A stretch of 64,000 nucleotides of DNA. Origin: Rostratula benghalensis. Its lineage: Eukaryota > Chordata > Aves > Charadriiformes > Rostratulidae. This document shows positions 26,601-35,479 of the stretch, piece by piece. The notes beneath the pieces were generated by a model. The model was not told the origin of the DNA, made no database searches, and worked only from the letters and a program-made list of their open reading frames with translations. Position 1 is the first letter of the stretch. Every line of letters starts with the position of its first letter. The position numbers and the translations under genes are program-made. The stretch is from contig VXAI01000067.1 of NCBI GenBank assembly GCA_013399305.1, positions 868,001-932,000 on the forward strand, written 5' to 3'.

Positions 26601-29600
26601 TGTTCTTTGTATGATAGGAGGCTTTATCAAAAGCGGCTGGAAAGAAGAGCAAGACCCCTGTTCAGTTAGATCTGGGTGACATGTTAGCAGCTCTTGAAAA
26701 GCAGCAGCAAGCAATGAAAGCTCGCCAGATCACCAACACCAGGCCTCTTTCATACACAGGTATTTCTAATCTGCTCGACCATTGCTAAATGCATTTTGTG
26801 ACAATACAAATGTGATTGCTCTGTGCATCTTAAGTATGCTTTTTCTTTTTGTCAAGTTCTGTTTTTTAATATAAGCATAATAGAAACCTGTGAAGACTTT
26901 CTTAATGCATTTCTTGAAAATTTCACCTGTGCTATCTTCCTCTGAGCTGCAGTATGCAATGGTCAAAGTCCATGTAGAACTGAGGACAAGCTTTGCTTAA
27001 AAGACCTACTATTCAAAACTCGAGATTCATATCTTCAGTAATTCAGTCAAACCAAACCACCTTCTACGGATATTACAGAATTCTCTCTGAAAGCAGTTTA
27101 GAGAGGATACCTGTGACTGATAGAGGGGATATAGCTCTCCAAAATATTCTTTCTGCGTCTACTGATTATACTTCAGGGCCTCCTGACCCACAGCTTTCTC
27201 AAACCAAATTTATTCTTAAACTATCCATTACTTTTATCATGTGCTTTTACTGTCCATAATGTCCAATGGCAGTGAATTCTAACTTTACTATATGCTGTGT
27301 GGAGAAGCTCTCCCATCACTGTGGGTTTTTTTGGTGTGGATGTCATAATTTCATTAGCTTTTATAGCCTTTGTATTGCAAAAATACTGAGCCATCATCGC
27401 TAGCTCTCTTCCTCTATGATTTGTAAAGGTCTGTAATCTCTTTTCTGAAGAGTCCTAGTCTATTTACTCCATTGTGGAAGTCTGTCTTTCGTGATAATCT
27501 GTATCGCTTTCTCTGTGCGTTCTTGTAGCTCTCTGTCCCTTTGAAAATAAGGAAGGTCAGACATGTACAGGGTATTAAGTTATAGTTTCATTGTAAATGC
27601 ATGCAATGACTTAATTTTATGACTTTTCGTTCTCTATTTCTTTATCAACATTTAATGTTAAATGAGCTTTTTAAATGCTTGCTGCTGGATACAGAATTGA
27701 CATTTTTGTAGTTATCTGTTACAGCCTAGGAATCTCACTCCTGAGCAGTAATACATAGCCTAGAGTCCATTGTTAGGCTCAGAGTTAACATTTTCCTTCT
27801 TGTGTGTTGCTTTGTTTACCTGCTTGGAGTTTCAGCTGTGTTCAAACATTAATTCAAGTTGGCAAGGTTCTATCAAGCTCAGCAAAGAACAGTTGGCATT
27901 TTCATTGGGGGACTACATTTGTTTTATTCTTTTTTACAGAAGATACACTTAACTACTTGCTGCACTCATTTGTTTTGTCCTATCAGCTAATCAAGTTCTT
28001 AACAGCTCAAAATCAATGTTTGGATGAATACTTGCACCTTGTCTTACTATTATCATCTTACTAATAAAGCTATATGTAGTTGCTTGAGAGAGATTCCTTA
28101 CCAGTATTAAAGTAATTTCTTTCCTGCAATCCATAGCTTCCTAAAACATGAGGCTAAGTTGAGGAAAGCTTAAAACCATCTGGAAGTGACAATATCTGAT
28201 GATGTAATTTTCCCGTTATTATGAACTCCTTTTTTCCAAAGAAGGAAAACATGCTTTGAGAATTTATCACTGGAAATTCTGAAAGCAGTGTTGAAATAAA
28301 ACTGACATGTATTTCGGTGAAACTGATATCTATCCTGTATTTAGTTGGCAGTGCTGCTCCCTTTCATACCAAAGAATCTGTCAACAGAAAGTCCTTAACA
28401 AAGGGACAGCCATCCACGGGTTGCCTTAATCCTTTGGATTCAACTGCCCCAAAAGTGAAAAGAGGAAAAGAGAGAGAGATTGCAAAACTGAAACGCCCTA
28501 CAGCACTTAAAAAGGTAAACATGTAAACCCTGGAGCATCTGGGTCCACACTTCTATTTCAAAATTAAAAATTGGTATGATCTTATTCAAGAACTAATGAC
28601 CATCAGCCTAGATTAAGGGACTCAAGAGCTTCCACTGCTAGTTCCTAGTACACTGATGTCCTGTTCTTTGGATCTAGGCATATAACATGAACTTTTCTAC
28701 TCCCATAATTAATTGAGGCTGATACAAAACTATCTCAGTACAGATCGCAAGGACTTTTTTCAGCTGTAAGTACTAGGATATATGGGACTTGAATAATTTC
28801 TTCCATGTTGTTGAATCCTAGTTTGTAATGCAACGTAGTATGGTCACCTTGAATATTCCTACCTTTTTATTTTTTTGTAGAGATGGGTATTGAACTTAAA
28901 GTAAAAACAGGTTTTAATTGAGTAAGTTTAGAAACAATTGGTTGTATATATCTATATACATACACAAAGTAGGTATGTATATAGAGCACAGTATATACGG
29001 AAATCAGAAGGTAAAATAAAAAAACTTTAAATAATGTGAATGTCTTAAAAAAAAAAACCACAAAAAACCCCCCACAACACAAGTGTGAAAGTTGTCTGTA
29101 CTAATGCAGCACATACCTTGTCAAGATCAACAGATTCTATCTGCTCATATCGTATAGTGAAGTTGAGTTTGTACAAAGATAGGTTTTGGCTCAGTTGCCT
29201 TCCCACCTCCCCCACCCCTCTGACAATTTTTTTTTTTTTTTTGTTATGGACTTACCCATGATCTACTTGAGTTAGAGAAATTCACAGATACGTGTTCAGA
29301 AAGGTTTTCTAAACTCTGTCAAGGCCTTTATCATAGTAATACCAGCATATCCATGGCTACTTATCTTTGACCTTTCTTTTTATATAAAAGAAATTATTCT
29401 ACCTGTTGTGGTGCTTCACAAAGATCACTGGTATTCTTGCATAAGGTGTTTTTCACAGGGATAGGGATGAGGAATTTTTAATGTGTAATGTATCAGAAAG
29501 AAGCTCTGAAAGTACTTAGTACTTAAACCATTAAAAGCAGTATTTGTGTAGAAGTATGAGAGTATTGATTTACACCATCTGTAAAACACTGGAATGAAAT

Positions 29601-32600
29601 GGAATTTGTGATCAAAGGGGAAACTGAAACCATGATTTCATGGTTTTGTGTTCTGGCTTAAGTAGGAAGATTCACAACAACGTGGTTAACTTTATTTTGT
29701 GTTTTGTGCCATCAAAGAGACACTTCTCTTTACAGGTATCTATATAAATTTTATATGCTGATAGCTGTTGATCTTGTTCCTAGATTATTTTGAAAGAGAG
29801 AGAAGAGAAGAAAGGACGTTTATCAGCTGACCTTAGCCTTTTGGGATCTGATGAGCAGAAAGAGGTTCATATAAACTTGACTGCTGATCAGTCTCAGGAG
29901 CTGGCCTCTCAAGAAGGTTGGTCTCTTAACATTACGAAATGCTAGAAATTAGAACCCTCTCTTCGTAAAATCTTGTCTGTCCCTCAGCTGTGGAAGGTTC
30001 AGTGCAGTATGGGTTCCAAGTATGTAATCTCCATAGAGCCTTTAAATTACTATCTCTTGGGGGGATATTCCCAACCCGTGACAGAATTGATTTCATTTTT
30101 GATAAGCAAGTGAGATGTGACCTGTCACCTGCCATGCTGTGCTGATCACAATGTTTTTTTAATGATGAACATACCAAAAGTTTTTCCAGATGCAAAAGGT
30201 GTAAACTAAAATAGGGTTTTGCAGTTTGAACATTCTTGTCCATCAGCTGCACTGTTGATTTGCAACAACAACTGTGAGCAATTGGGGGGTGCCAAAGAAT
30301 TTTCAATGTCTTTGATGTATTTTGGGTGGGAATGGGGCCATGTGTCTATCGAGATTCCAGGTGTACTGCTTCCGAATTTTTTCGTCTGAATTAGCTGCCT
30401 GACTTCACCTGTCTGAAGGTAAGTGTGAAAATCTTAAATATCCTAGGAATAAGTCTATTAATATTATTGTAATATTATTAATGGTATTATATAATATTGA
30501 AAAAATATTATATTTTAAAACAGTAAAGAATTATTGGAAGGAGTAGCATTTAGGCAGGTTTTCCCTTCTGAAACTAGGCTATGTATGTTTTTAAATGAAT
30601 ACTCAAATAAGCAGTATTTACCCAACCTATCCTGAGTGTTGTGTGGGCTTGTTTTGTTCCTACCCCTTCAGGGAAGAATACTGTTTAGAGTTTTTGGAAC
30701 ATAATTTGGAAAAAGCAAGGCAGAGACACGTAACAAGTGTGCTGTTTATTTTATGTGAAATGTCTTTACACTTCATAATTTTTCAAAACTGTCTTTCAGA
30801 AACTGGACTAAGTATGCCCAGTGACACTTCACTTTCACCAGCAAGTCAGAATTCTCCGTACTGCATGACCCCAGTGTCACAAGGTTCTCCTGCTAGTTCT
30901 GGAATAGGCAGCCCAATGGCATCTTCTGCAATAACCAAAATTCACAGCAAGAGATTCAGAGAGTAAGAGTTTTGCGTTACTAATATAAATTGGTGTCTTG
31001 TACTTCAGTCAGCTTTGTATTTTAAGTGTGGGTGGTTTTAGTAGACTTAGGAGGACCTTAACTAACATAAGCTACCCTATCATCAATAGAACTTCCTGCA
31101 AGTTGGGGGGTTTTTTTTCAGCCATAGATGAATTTCTCTCAGTATGTGTGTATATGTTGTGCGTGTACACACATGCACTTCACATTTTCTTTGGTTGCTG
31201 CAACAAATAAGCTAGGGGGAAATATTCTCTAAAAAATACATTATTTTTTTAAAGGAGGACTACATACGCTTTAGGAAAAGAGGAATACTTATGAATGCTG
31301 AAAACACTGTACTAGTCACTCTTAATACATTACTACTTCTTTTATTAATGTGTCTTTATAGAGTGTCAAATTTAAGGAAAAGAATAGTTGCTTGTGGAAC
31401 CTACTGGAGTATTTATTTGTATTTTTAAAATACTCTTTTTGACTAACTTGAAGTAAGGGATGTTACTGAAAATATAAATGTTTTCAGGATGTATTTTAAA
31501 CTTGGAGTATATGGTTCTGATTTTGAATTCCTTTTAATAACAGCTGTTTGGAGGAATTAAAATTACTACTTTTTGGTACAAGAAAAGGCTCAGTGAAATA
31601 GTATTGATTATGCGCTGTGCGAATACTTGATGTTTTTGAATTGACAGATACTGTAACCAAGTTCTAAGCAAGGAAATAGATGAGTGTGTGACTCTCTTAC
31701 TGCAAGAGCTTGTCAGCTTCCAGGAACGGATTTATCAAAAGGATCCCATGAGAGCTAAAGCAAGGAGAAGACTTGTTATGGGATTGCGTGAGGTTACTAA
31801 GCATATGAAACTAAACAAGATCAAGTGTGTAATCATATCTCCCAACTGTGAAAAAATCCAGTCAAAAGGTATAAATGATAAAATAAGTGCTGTACTTAAG
31901 TGTTTACTGCTTTCTTGTGCTGACTTGCAAGAGGAGAAGCATTTTGTAGTTACTACGCAAGATACAAAACTTGCAGAATCAATTGTGCAGTTGCCACTCC
32001 ACATTCATTCTCTTATACAGTATTTTGGGAGAAACTTGTTCATGAGGGGTAATAGTGTAAAGAGAAATACATATTATAATATGCAAAATGGACTTTGATT
32101 TTATTCTATTCAGTCTTCGATACACCTAGAGTCTTGAGACCTGGGTGTTCTTAAGGAGGATTCTTTAAGAGGCTCCTTCCTTAGCCAACCAACAGAGTTT
32201 GCCACATCCAAAAATGTAAACAGAGGCTTCTTGAGGTATGAGAGGAACAAAGCTCTGCTCAAGAAAAGAGCTGTGAAAAATTCTGGTTTAATATGTGTGC
32301 ACGAGACTAATGGAGAACACAAATATTGCTTTGATCAATATTCACTTGCTATACTTGAAATGTGTAGCTTGTTATCCTGTAGAACGTGGTAGCTGGTGAT
32401 GCTGTGTATAAGTTTCACTGAGTAATTAAAGTGGGATAGGGAGTTCTCTCTTGCCATACTGTGACTTTAACTGACTAGATATCAATTTAAAATTGTTCTC
32501 TTCAAGGTGGACTAGATGAGGCTCTATATAACGTAATAGCCATGGCACGGGAACAAGAAATTCCATTTGTCTTTGCTCTTGGCCGTAAAGCTCTTGGCCG

Positions 32601-35041
32601 TTGTGTGAACAAGCTGGTTCCTGTTAGTGTAGTGGGTATCTTCAACTACTCAGGTGCTGAGGTGAGTAATTCCATTCACATAAATGTTTACTGGAGTAAG
32701 CAGCCTTAAGAAAACCAGCTAAGAATCGATTGTAGTTAATTCTTGTAGTTAAGAATTAATTTGTCATGGAGAGCACACCTAACTAACGTGCATTTGATAA
32801 TGGCCCTAACCTGATCTATATTAGGGTGTGAGCTGCTTTGAAATGCAGTATTTACAGAACAGAGAAACTGTGTTGAAACACTTCTGGTTGCAACATCTCT
32901 GTAGCTTTCAAATAGACTTAAATGACACCTGAAATTCTCTGGAATGCTTAAGATCATGGGGAAAACAGTATCTTGAAGTAAGTCTGTCTCCCTAAAGTTA
33001 TGTAAACATGGAGTAGTGTTCTTATTTAATAGAGAAAAAACCTAAATTTTGGTTGAAGTAAAGCTACTTGGTGTTAATAAGCTTAAGGCTTCTTATTTGC
33101 TTTGGTGTGTGTATGTTTGAAGGGAGCAAGTTAGTGAAAACTAAGTAAGAGGTACTGATTATAAAAACTGCCTTCCTACTTAGGACCTATTTAATAAGCT
33201 GGTATCGCTGACTGAAGAGGCGAGAAAAGCCTACAGAGATATGGTTGCTGCAATGGAACAGGAACAGGCAGAAGAAGCCTTGAAGAATGTCAAGAAGGCA
33301 CCCCATCATATGGGTCATTCTCGTAACCCCTCTGCAGCAAGTGCTATCTCATTCTGTAGCGTTATTTCTGAACCCATATCTGAAGTGAATGAGAAAGAAT
33401 ATGGTAAGTGTGTTAAAACTTACTTTTGTAGCTAGAAGTTGGAATTTTCCAAATGCTGCTTACAGGAAGATGTAGCTAAAAGTATGATATTTCTTCATAA
33501 TTCACAGTATTCTGCAATTTTCAGGAGCAAGACAAAAATTGTTTGGTATTCAGGTAGTTTTGTAAGTCACTTTACCCCCCAGAAACTATATATAATGAAT
33601 TTAATTTCTAATTCTCAGAAATGTTACGGTTACCATGTCAGTGGAGATGGCTTCTCCAGTTTTACTGAACTGGTATAAAATGGATAACAAACACAGAATT
33701 AATTCTATGACTAAGGAAGAACTAATGACACTCGGAACTAAATTATTGAGGTCTCTGAAGACAGAACTTTGAAACTTGAGATGGTAATGAATGATTATAG
33801 TGTGAGCAAAAGGCAAATTTGTTTATCCAGTTGCTTAAGCCCACATGACAGGGAAGATAAAAAGGAGAGTGCTTGTTTGAAGTCAAAGGACTTCTCTTTT
33901 TTTTGAGTCTTACAGTGAATTAAAAATAATACTATCTTAGTTTTAGGCAATTCTTTAATTTGTTACGTGTTTGTTTTGTTGGGTTTTTTCGAAAAATCCT
34001 TAAACAGTTGACTTAAAGTAGAAAACTGCCACAATACTTAATTTATACTGGAGAGTAACCTCTTCGACTACACTCACTGTTAAATTTGATGCTTCAACAG
34101 TTTGGACAGGAACTAGGTGAATGAACTTTCAACTTTGTAATGTCTGATTTAGGATACTGTAGAAAACTAAGTTATCCACAGCTCTTTCTATTGTCTCTTA
34201 CTTTCCCTTTGTCCCCCTTTTTCTAATTGAATTTTTTCTAGCAAGCATAGAATACTATTAAAGTTATGAGCTCCTAATGCTATTTAAACATATCTGGAAT
34301 GTTCAGGAGACGTTTTTATATGGAAAGAATTAATGTTTCCTATTTAAACTTCTTTTAAAATGTATAGAAACAAACTGGAGAAATATGGTGGAAACATCTG
34401 ATGGGTTAGAAACCTCTGAAAATGAGAGAGAATCCTCATGTAAGACTGCAGTACCAGAAAAAGGTGGTAATGGCCAAATTGAAAAAGCCACAGTTAATAA
34501 ACAGCCACCTCTGGCTACAACTGGCACTACCTCAGCAACAAATCATGGAAAATGCATACCAGGTGACAAAGATGAGGTAAAACCAGATGACAATCTGGAA
34601 TGGGCCTCACAGCAGAGTACAGAAACAGGATCATTGGATGGCAGCTGCCGAGATCTTTTGAATTCCTCCATGACCAGTACAACCAGTACTCTTGTACCAG
34701 GAATGCTAGAAGAGGAGGAGGAGGAGGAAGATGAAGATGATGAAGATTATGCCCACGAACCAATTTCTGTAGAGGTTCAGCTTAATAGCAGAATTGAATC
34801 TTGGGTTTCAGAGACCCAGAGAACTATGGAGACTCTTCAGCTTGGGAAGACCCTTAGTGGTGCCGAAGAAGACAATGCAGAACAAAGTGAAGAGGAAGAA
34901 ATAGAGACTTGTGAGCAGGCTGATCCAGTCACTGATGGCGAGGAATGGACAAATGATAAGCACGCAAGTAACACTCAACATAAACCCACCATCTGCAGTT
35001 CTTTGAATAAAGAACACACAGATTCCATCTATATGCCGTAA
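8646..35041 (+). CDS. SECISBP2L: SECISBP2L, complete coding region in 18 exons
   Basis: SECIS-binding protein 2-like, paralogue of SBP2, which binds the SECIS hairpin in selenoprotein mRNAs. SBP2L binds SECIS elements but is reported to be poor at driving selenocysteine insertion by itself. Eighteen exons join in phase: 8646-8663, 18749-18927, 20350-20674, 21168-21303, 21598-21827, 21921-21945, 22702-22835, 24636-24767, 25292-25375, 26301-26468, 26618-26759, 28345-28514, 29784-29916, 30800-30962, 31648-31868, 32507-32661, 33184-33403 and 34368-35041. The total is 3309 nt or 1102 residues, against about 1100 in human. In order, the protein has a conserved N-terminal region (7-220), a low-complexity middle, a basic Lys-rich segment (about 435-525), an SID-like segment (about 560-600), an L7Ae-type RNA-binding domain (about 680-830), and an acidic C-terminal tail. 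No frameshift or internal stop was found. Confidence 0.93.
8801..8840. repeat. 20-bp perfect tandem duplication in CpG island
   Basis: Two identical adjacent copies (8801-8820, 8821-8840) of a GC-rich unit containing GGCTCTGTCAGGCCC, just inside intron 1. A partial GGCCCG-TCAGG remnant follows. This is a short minisatellite seed. Confidence 0.9.
9727..9764. repeat. Poly-T tract interrupted by CC
   Basis: T19, then CC, then T17, in intron 1 about 1 kb after exon 1. On the minus strand it is a long poly-A that could be the tail of a lost retroposon, but no body is recognisable beside it. Confidence 0.85.
15766..15975 (-). other. GC-rich patch with poly-A on minus strand, possible retro-insert
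   Basis: A sudden GC-rich segment of about 190 bases inside AT-rich intron 1, flanked on its left by a T15 run (poly-A if read on the minus strand). That is the shape of a short retrocopy inserted antisense to SECISBP2L. I see no target-site duplication and no AATAAA near the A tract, and the minus-strand frame is not a recognised protein. It may equally be ordinary compositional variation. Confidence 0.25.
18749..18927 (+). CDS. SECISBP2L: SECISBP2L exon 2 (residues 7-66)
   Basis: Starts after TATAAG with NVKLSAEVEPFIPQKK and ends FVQENQSN plus two bases of an Arg codon, before the donor GTAATA. It covers the conserved N-terminal segment, including PTPIPSYLITCYPF. Confidence 0.93.
18928..20349 (+). 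other. SECISBP2L: SECISBP2L intron 2
   Basis: AT- and T-rich sequence without a recognised exon or repeat. It contains T-rich tracts near 19095-19145 and 19494-19530 and ends TTCTTTACAG. Confidence 0.75.
20350..20674 (+). CDS. SECISBP2L: SECISBP2L exon 3 (residues 66-174)
   Basis: Completes the split Arg codon and reads QFPLYNNDIRWQQPNPNP, then a Tyr/Pro-rich stretch (YPIISAQPPVS, YYQLMPAPCAQVMGFYHPF), ending in VIQK before GTAAGT. This aromatic/proline region is strongly conserved in vertebrate SBP2L. Confidence 0.95.
20675..21167 (+). other. SECISBP2L: SECISBP2L intron 3
   Basis: A 493-base intron with GTAAGT donor. The acceptor has a weak pyrimidine tract (ATCTTTTAAAACAG). Nothing else was recognised in it. 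Confidence 0.8.
21168..21303 (+). CDS. SECISBP2L: SECISBP2L exon 4 (residues 175-220)
   Basis: Starts after AAAACAG with QQQLQTHIKNKRPPVKN and ends VLLVDASQQT plus one base, before GTAATT. CAG triplets follow the acceptor, so a start six bases later (after AACAG) would remove two Gln residues. Confidence 0.9.
21598..21827 (+). CDS. SECISBP2L: SECISBP2L exon 5 (residues 220-296)
   Basis: Follows CTTGCAG and completes Asp, then FPSDIANKSLSES. It carries a basic KSKGRRRRASH motif and a Ser/acidic EQGASEADIDSDSGYCSPKH block, and ends at AAT before GTATGT. KSKGRRRR resembles a nuclear localisation signal (inference). Confidence 0.94.
21921..21945 (+). CDS. SECISBP2L: SECISBP2L exon 6, 25-nt microexon
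   Basis: A 25-base exon (VVDPSMNT plus one base) between a strong acceptor (TTTTTTTTTCCCTTCTCAG) and a GTAAGC donor. It corresponds to the region of human SBP2L around NHVESSM. As 25 is not a multiple of three, skipping it alone would break the frame. Confidence 0.8.
21946..22701 (+). other. SECISBP2L: SECISBP2L intron 6
   Basis: AT-rich intron of about 750 bases holding an adjacent 17-bp tandem duplication at 22292-22325. It ends at one of two competing acceptors (AG at 22700-22701 or 22718-22719). Confidence 0.7.
22292..22325. repeat. 17-bp tandem duplication in intron 6
   Basis: Two adjacent copies of a 17-bp unit beginning CCTTGCTTTGTTGGAT (22292-22308, 22309-22325), differing only at the last base. 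Confidence 0.85.
22702..22835 (+). CDS. SECISBP2L: SECISBP2L exon 7 (residues 305-349), two possible acceptors
   Basis: With the AG at 22700-22701 the exon reads NGTSLSAGIGWTSVNSQ; with the AG at 22718-22719 it starts at 22720 and reads TGIGWTSVNSQ. The frame is kept either way and differs by 18 bases (six residues). Both forms continue ATQKKPW, TFSRGGRQAEQKNSSQ, then GTATAT. The downstream acceptor has the better pyrimidine tract. The human protein (CAGGVNW here) does not settle the choice. Confidence 0.75.
22836..24635 (+). other. SECISBP2L: SECISBP2L intron 7
   Basis: An 1800-base intron, AT-rich, with an A/C-rich stretch including a short CA run near 24434-24501. No exon or known transposon was recognised. 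Confidence 0.75.
24434..24501. repeat. A/C-rich simple sequence with short CA run
   Basis: Low-complexity stretch dominated by A and C with about six CA repeats near 24470-24482 and several AAACCC-like groups. Confidence 0.7.
24636..24767 (+). CDS. SECISBP2L: SECISBP2L exon 8 (residues 350-393)
   Basis: Starts after ATTTTCAG with SGFRCRDHSTSSERRQNVQK and ends SPEMLYFE before GTAGTG. It has 44 whole codons, matching human GFRCRGHSTSSERRQN. Confidence 0.92.
24768..25291 (+). other. SECISBP2L: SECISBP2L intron 8
   Basis: A 524-base AT-rich intron ending ATATTGTTCAG. No feature of note. Confidence 0.8.
25292..25375 (+). CDS. SECISBP2L: SECISBP2L exon 9 (residues 394-421)
   Basis: 28 whole codons: an acidic start (DEDEFPELN), then a Ser/Asn/Gly-rich stretch, ending ISPKV before the donor GTAAGT. 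It is a symmetric, skippable exon of moderate conservation. Confidence 0.9.
25376..26300 (+). other. SECISBP2L: SECISBP2L intron 9
   Basis: A 925-base intron that carries the CR1 remnant and is otherwise AT-rich. It ends AAAATCCTAG. Confidence 0.8.
25655..25735 (-). mobile_element. CR1 3'-end remnant (minus strand)
   Basis: A short segment in intron 9 resembling the inverted CR1 terminus: TTGGAAGGGACC, then GGTCATTGAGTCCAACTGCC. It is old and about 80 bases long. Confidence 0.6.
26301..26468 (+). CDS. SECISBP2L: SECISBP2L exon 10 (residues 422-477)
   Basis: 56 whole codons: LDDLPENSPINIVQTPIPIT, then the basic KRAKSQKKKALAAALATAQ and EYSEISMEQKKLQ, before GTGTGT. One of the best conserved segments of SBP2L, basic and predicted helical. 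Confidence 0.95.
26618..26759 (+). CDS. SECISBP2L: SECISBP2L exon 11 (residues 478-525)
   Basis: EALSKAAGKKSKTPVQLDLG, then DMLAALEKQQQAMKARQI and TNTRPLSYT plus one base, before GTATTT. It continues the basic helical block, close to human through the whole exon. Confidence 0.95.
26760..28344 (+). other. SECISBP2L: SECISBP2L intron 11
   Basis: A 1585-base intron containing an ancient CR1/L3-like remnant (about 27262-27570) in its middle. No coding exon was recognised. Confidence 0.75.
27262..27570 (-). mobile_element. Ancient CR1/L3-like LINE remnant (minus strand)
   Basis: A decayed segment that keeps the order of blocks of an inverted CR1/L3 3' region: a TGTGGAGAAGCTCTCCC block, an ATAATTTCATTAG block, TGTAATCTCTTTTCTGAAGAG, and finally CAGACATGTACAGGGTATTAAG. 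The divergence suggests it predates birds. Family assignment is from memory. Confidence 0.45.
28345..28514 (+). CDS. SECISBP2L: SECISBP2L exon 12 (residues 525-581)
   Basis: Completes Val, then GSAAPFHTKESVNRKSL, and ends KGKEREIAKLKRPTALKK before GTAAAC. The lysine-rich end begins the SECIS-interaction-type (SID-like) segment conserved between SBP2 and SBP2L. Confidence 0.93.
28515..29783 (+). other. SECISBP2L: SECISBP2L intron 12
   Basis: A 1269-base intron, AT-rich with T and A homopolymers near 29045-29070 and 29228-29242, ending TTGTTCCTAG. No exon or repeat family was recognised. Confidence 0.75.
29784..29916 (+). CDS. SECISBP2L: SECISBP2L exon 13 (residues 582-626)
   Basis: Begins IILKEREEKKGRLSADLSLL (second half of the SID-like segment), continues GSDEQKEVH, and ends SQELASQE with one base over, before GTTGGT. 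The second half is less conserved. Confidence 0.92.
29917..30799 (+). other. SECISBP2L: SECISBP2L intron 13
   Basis: An 883-base intron with a very AT-rich run of ATATTATT-type repeats at about 30455-30520. It ends GTCTTTCAG. Confidence 0.8.
30800..30962 (+). CDS. SECISBP2L: SECISBP2L exon 14 (residues 626-680)
   Basis: Completes Glu, then TGLSMPSDTSLSPASQNSPY, a Ser/Pro/Gly-rich linker (PVSQGSPASSGIGSPMASS), then ITKIHSKRFRE before GTAAGA. Its end opens the RNA-binding domain. The many SP sites suggest phosphorylation (inference). Confidence 0.95.
30963..31647 (+). other. SECISBP2L: SECISBP2L intron 14
   Basis: A 685-base AT-rich intron with no recognised feature, ending AATTGACAG. Confidence 0.8.
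31648..31868 (+). CDS. SECISBP2L: SECISBP2L exon 15 (residues 680-754), RNA-binding domain
   Basis: Reads YCNQVLSKEIDECVTLLLQE, then LVSFQERIYQKDPMRAKARR, RLVMGLREVTKHMKLNKIK and CVIISPNCEKIQSK, before GTATAA. GLREV.K..K.NK.K.VII..N is the L7Ae/L30e-type fold that recognises kink-turn (SECIS core) RNA. It is near-identical to human. Confidence 0.96.
31869..32506 (+). other. SECISBP2L: SECISBP2L intron 15
   Basis: A 638-base intron. The frame of exon 15 stays open for about 75 codons into it, but the consensus donor and the match resuming at exon 16 show it is intronic. Confidence 0.8.
32507..32661 (+). CDS. SECISBP2L: SECISBP2L exon 16 (residues 754-805), RNA-binding domain
   Basis: GGLDEALYNVIAMAREQEIP, then FVFALGRKALGRCVNKLVPV and SVVGIFNYSGAE, before GTGAGT. 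The ALGRKALG segment followed by the hydrophobic VSVVGIFNY strand is the diagnostic second half of the L7Ae fold. Confidence 0.96.
32662..33183 (+). other. SECISBP2L: SECISBP2L intron 16
   Basis: A 522-base AT-rich intron, GTGAGT to CTTACTTAG, with no recognised feature. Confidence 0.8.
33184..33403 (+). CDS. SECISBP2L: SECISBP2L exon 17 (residues 806-879)
   Basis: DLFNKLVSLTEEARKAYRDM, then VAAMEQEQAEEALKNVKK, APHHMGHSRNPSAASAIS and ISEPISEVNEKEY, before GTAAGT. It is a long helix closing the RNA-binding domain, followed by a conserved Ser-rich stretch. Confidence 0.95.
33404..34367 (+). other. SECISBP2L: SECISBP2L intron 17
   Basis: A 964-base AT-rich intron ending AAATGTATAG. No exon or repeat was recognised. 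Confidence 0.8.
34368..35041 (+). CDS. SECISBP2L: SECISBP2L exon 18 (residues 879-1102 and stop)
   Basis: Completes Glu, then TNWRNMVETSDGLETSENE. A variable Ser/Thr-rich stretch is followed by WASQQSTETGSLDGSCRDLL, an acidic run of Glu and Asp (about 34709-34748), HEPISVEVQLNSRIESWVSE and TQRTMETLQLGKTLSGAEED, ending LNKEHTDSIYMP and TAA at 35039-35041. The last residues differ from the human ending as I recall it. The conserved SVEVQLNSRIESWVSE block looks helical. Confidence 0.95.
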
Positions 35042-35473
35042 AAATAAGCAGGAACTCAGGAACTTTTTAGAAATTACATTAAAACTAACTGTTGTAAAGG
35101 TTGCAGCCATTGTTTTGTATGCTTCATCTCAACATTTTGCACTGTTAAACATTTAAGATGTGTATTTAATTCACAATAATATTTTTGTAGCTGTCTGTTA
35201 CTTGTTTGATTTGAAATTAGCCTTTAATCAGTATCTGTTTCCCAGAATAGAAACTGAGTGGAAAATTTGTCAGTAAGTATTCATTCGATCTTTTGTAAAA
35301 AGAAGCATCTTGTAACTGACCAGTTCAAAGCAAAATTCTTTTAAGATGTGACTATTTAGCTCATTTTCAAACAGATAATCCATGTTAAAACTGACAAATT
35401 ACCAACACTTTACGTTGGTGCTATGCCTGGCATATCACTGTATTTGCCCTTGATCTTTCCAGTTCCATCTAGA

Positions 35474-35479
35474 AATAAA
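35474..35479 (+). terminator. SECISBP2L: Proximal polyadenylation signal of SECISBP2L
   Basis: AATAAA in AGAAATAAAAGTAAAATG, followed by GTTGG and T-rich sequence. A candidate alternative site 433 bases after the stop. Confidence 0.4.

Noticed and set aside
28197..28281. Box C/D snoRNA-like pattern (TGATGATG then CTGA) in SECISBP2L intron 11
   Set aside because: No flanking terminal stem and no clear C'/D' pair; the short motifs are expected by chance.
31869..32098. Read-through coding extension after SECISBP2L exon 15
   Set aside because: The donor at 31869 is good, and the protein match resumes exactly at exon 16 in phase; the extension does not resemble the family.
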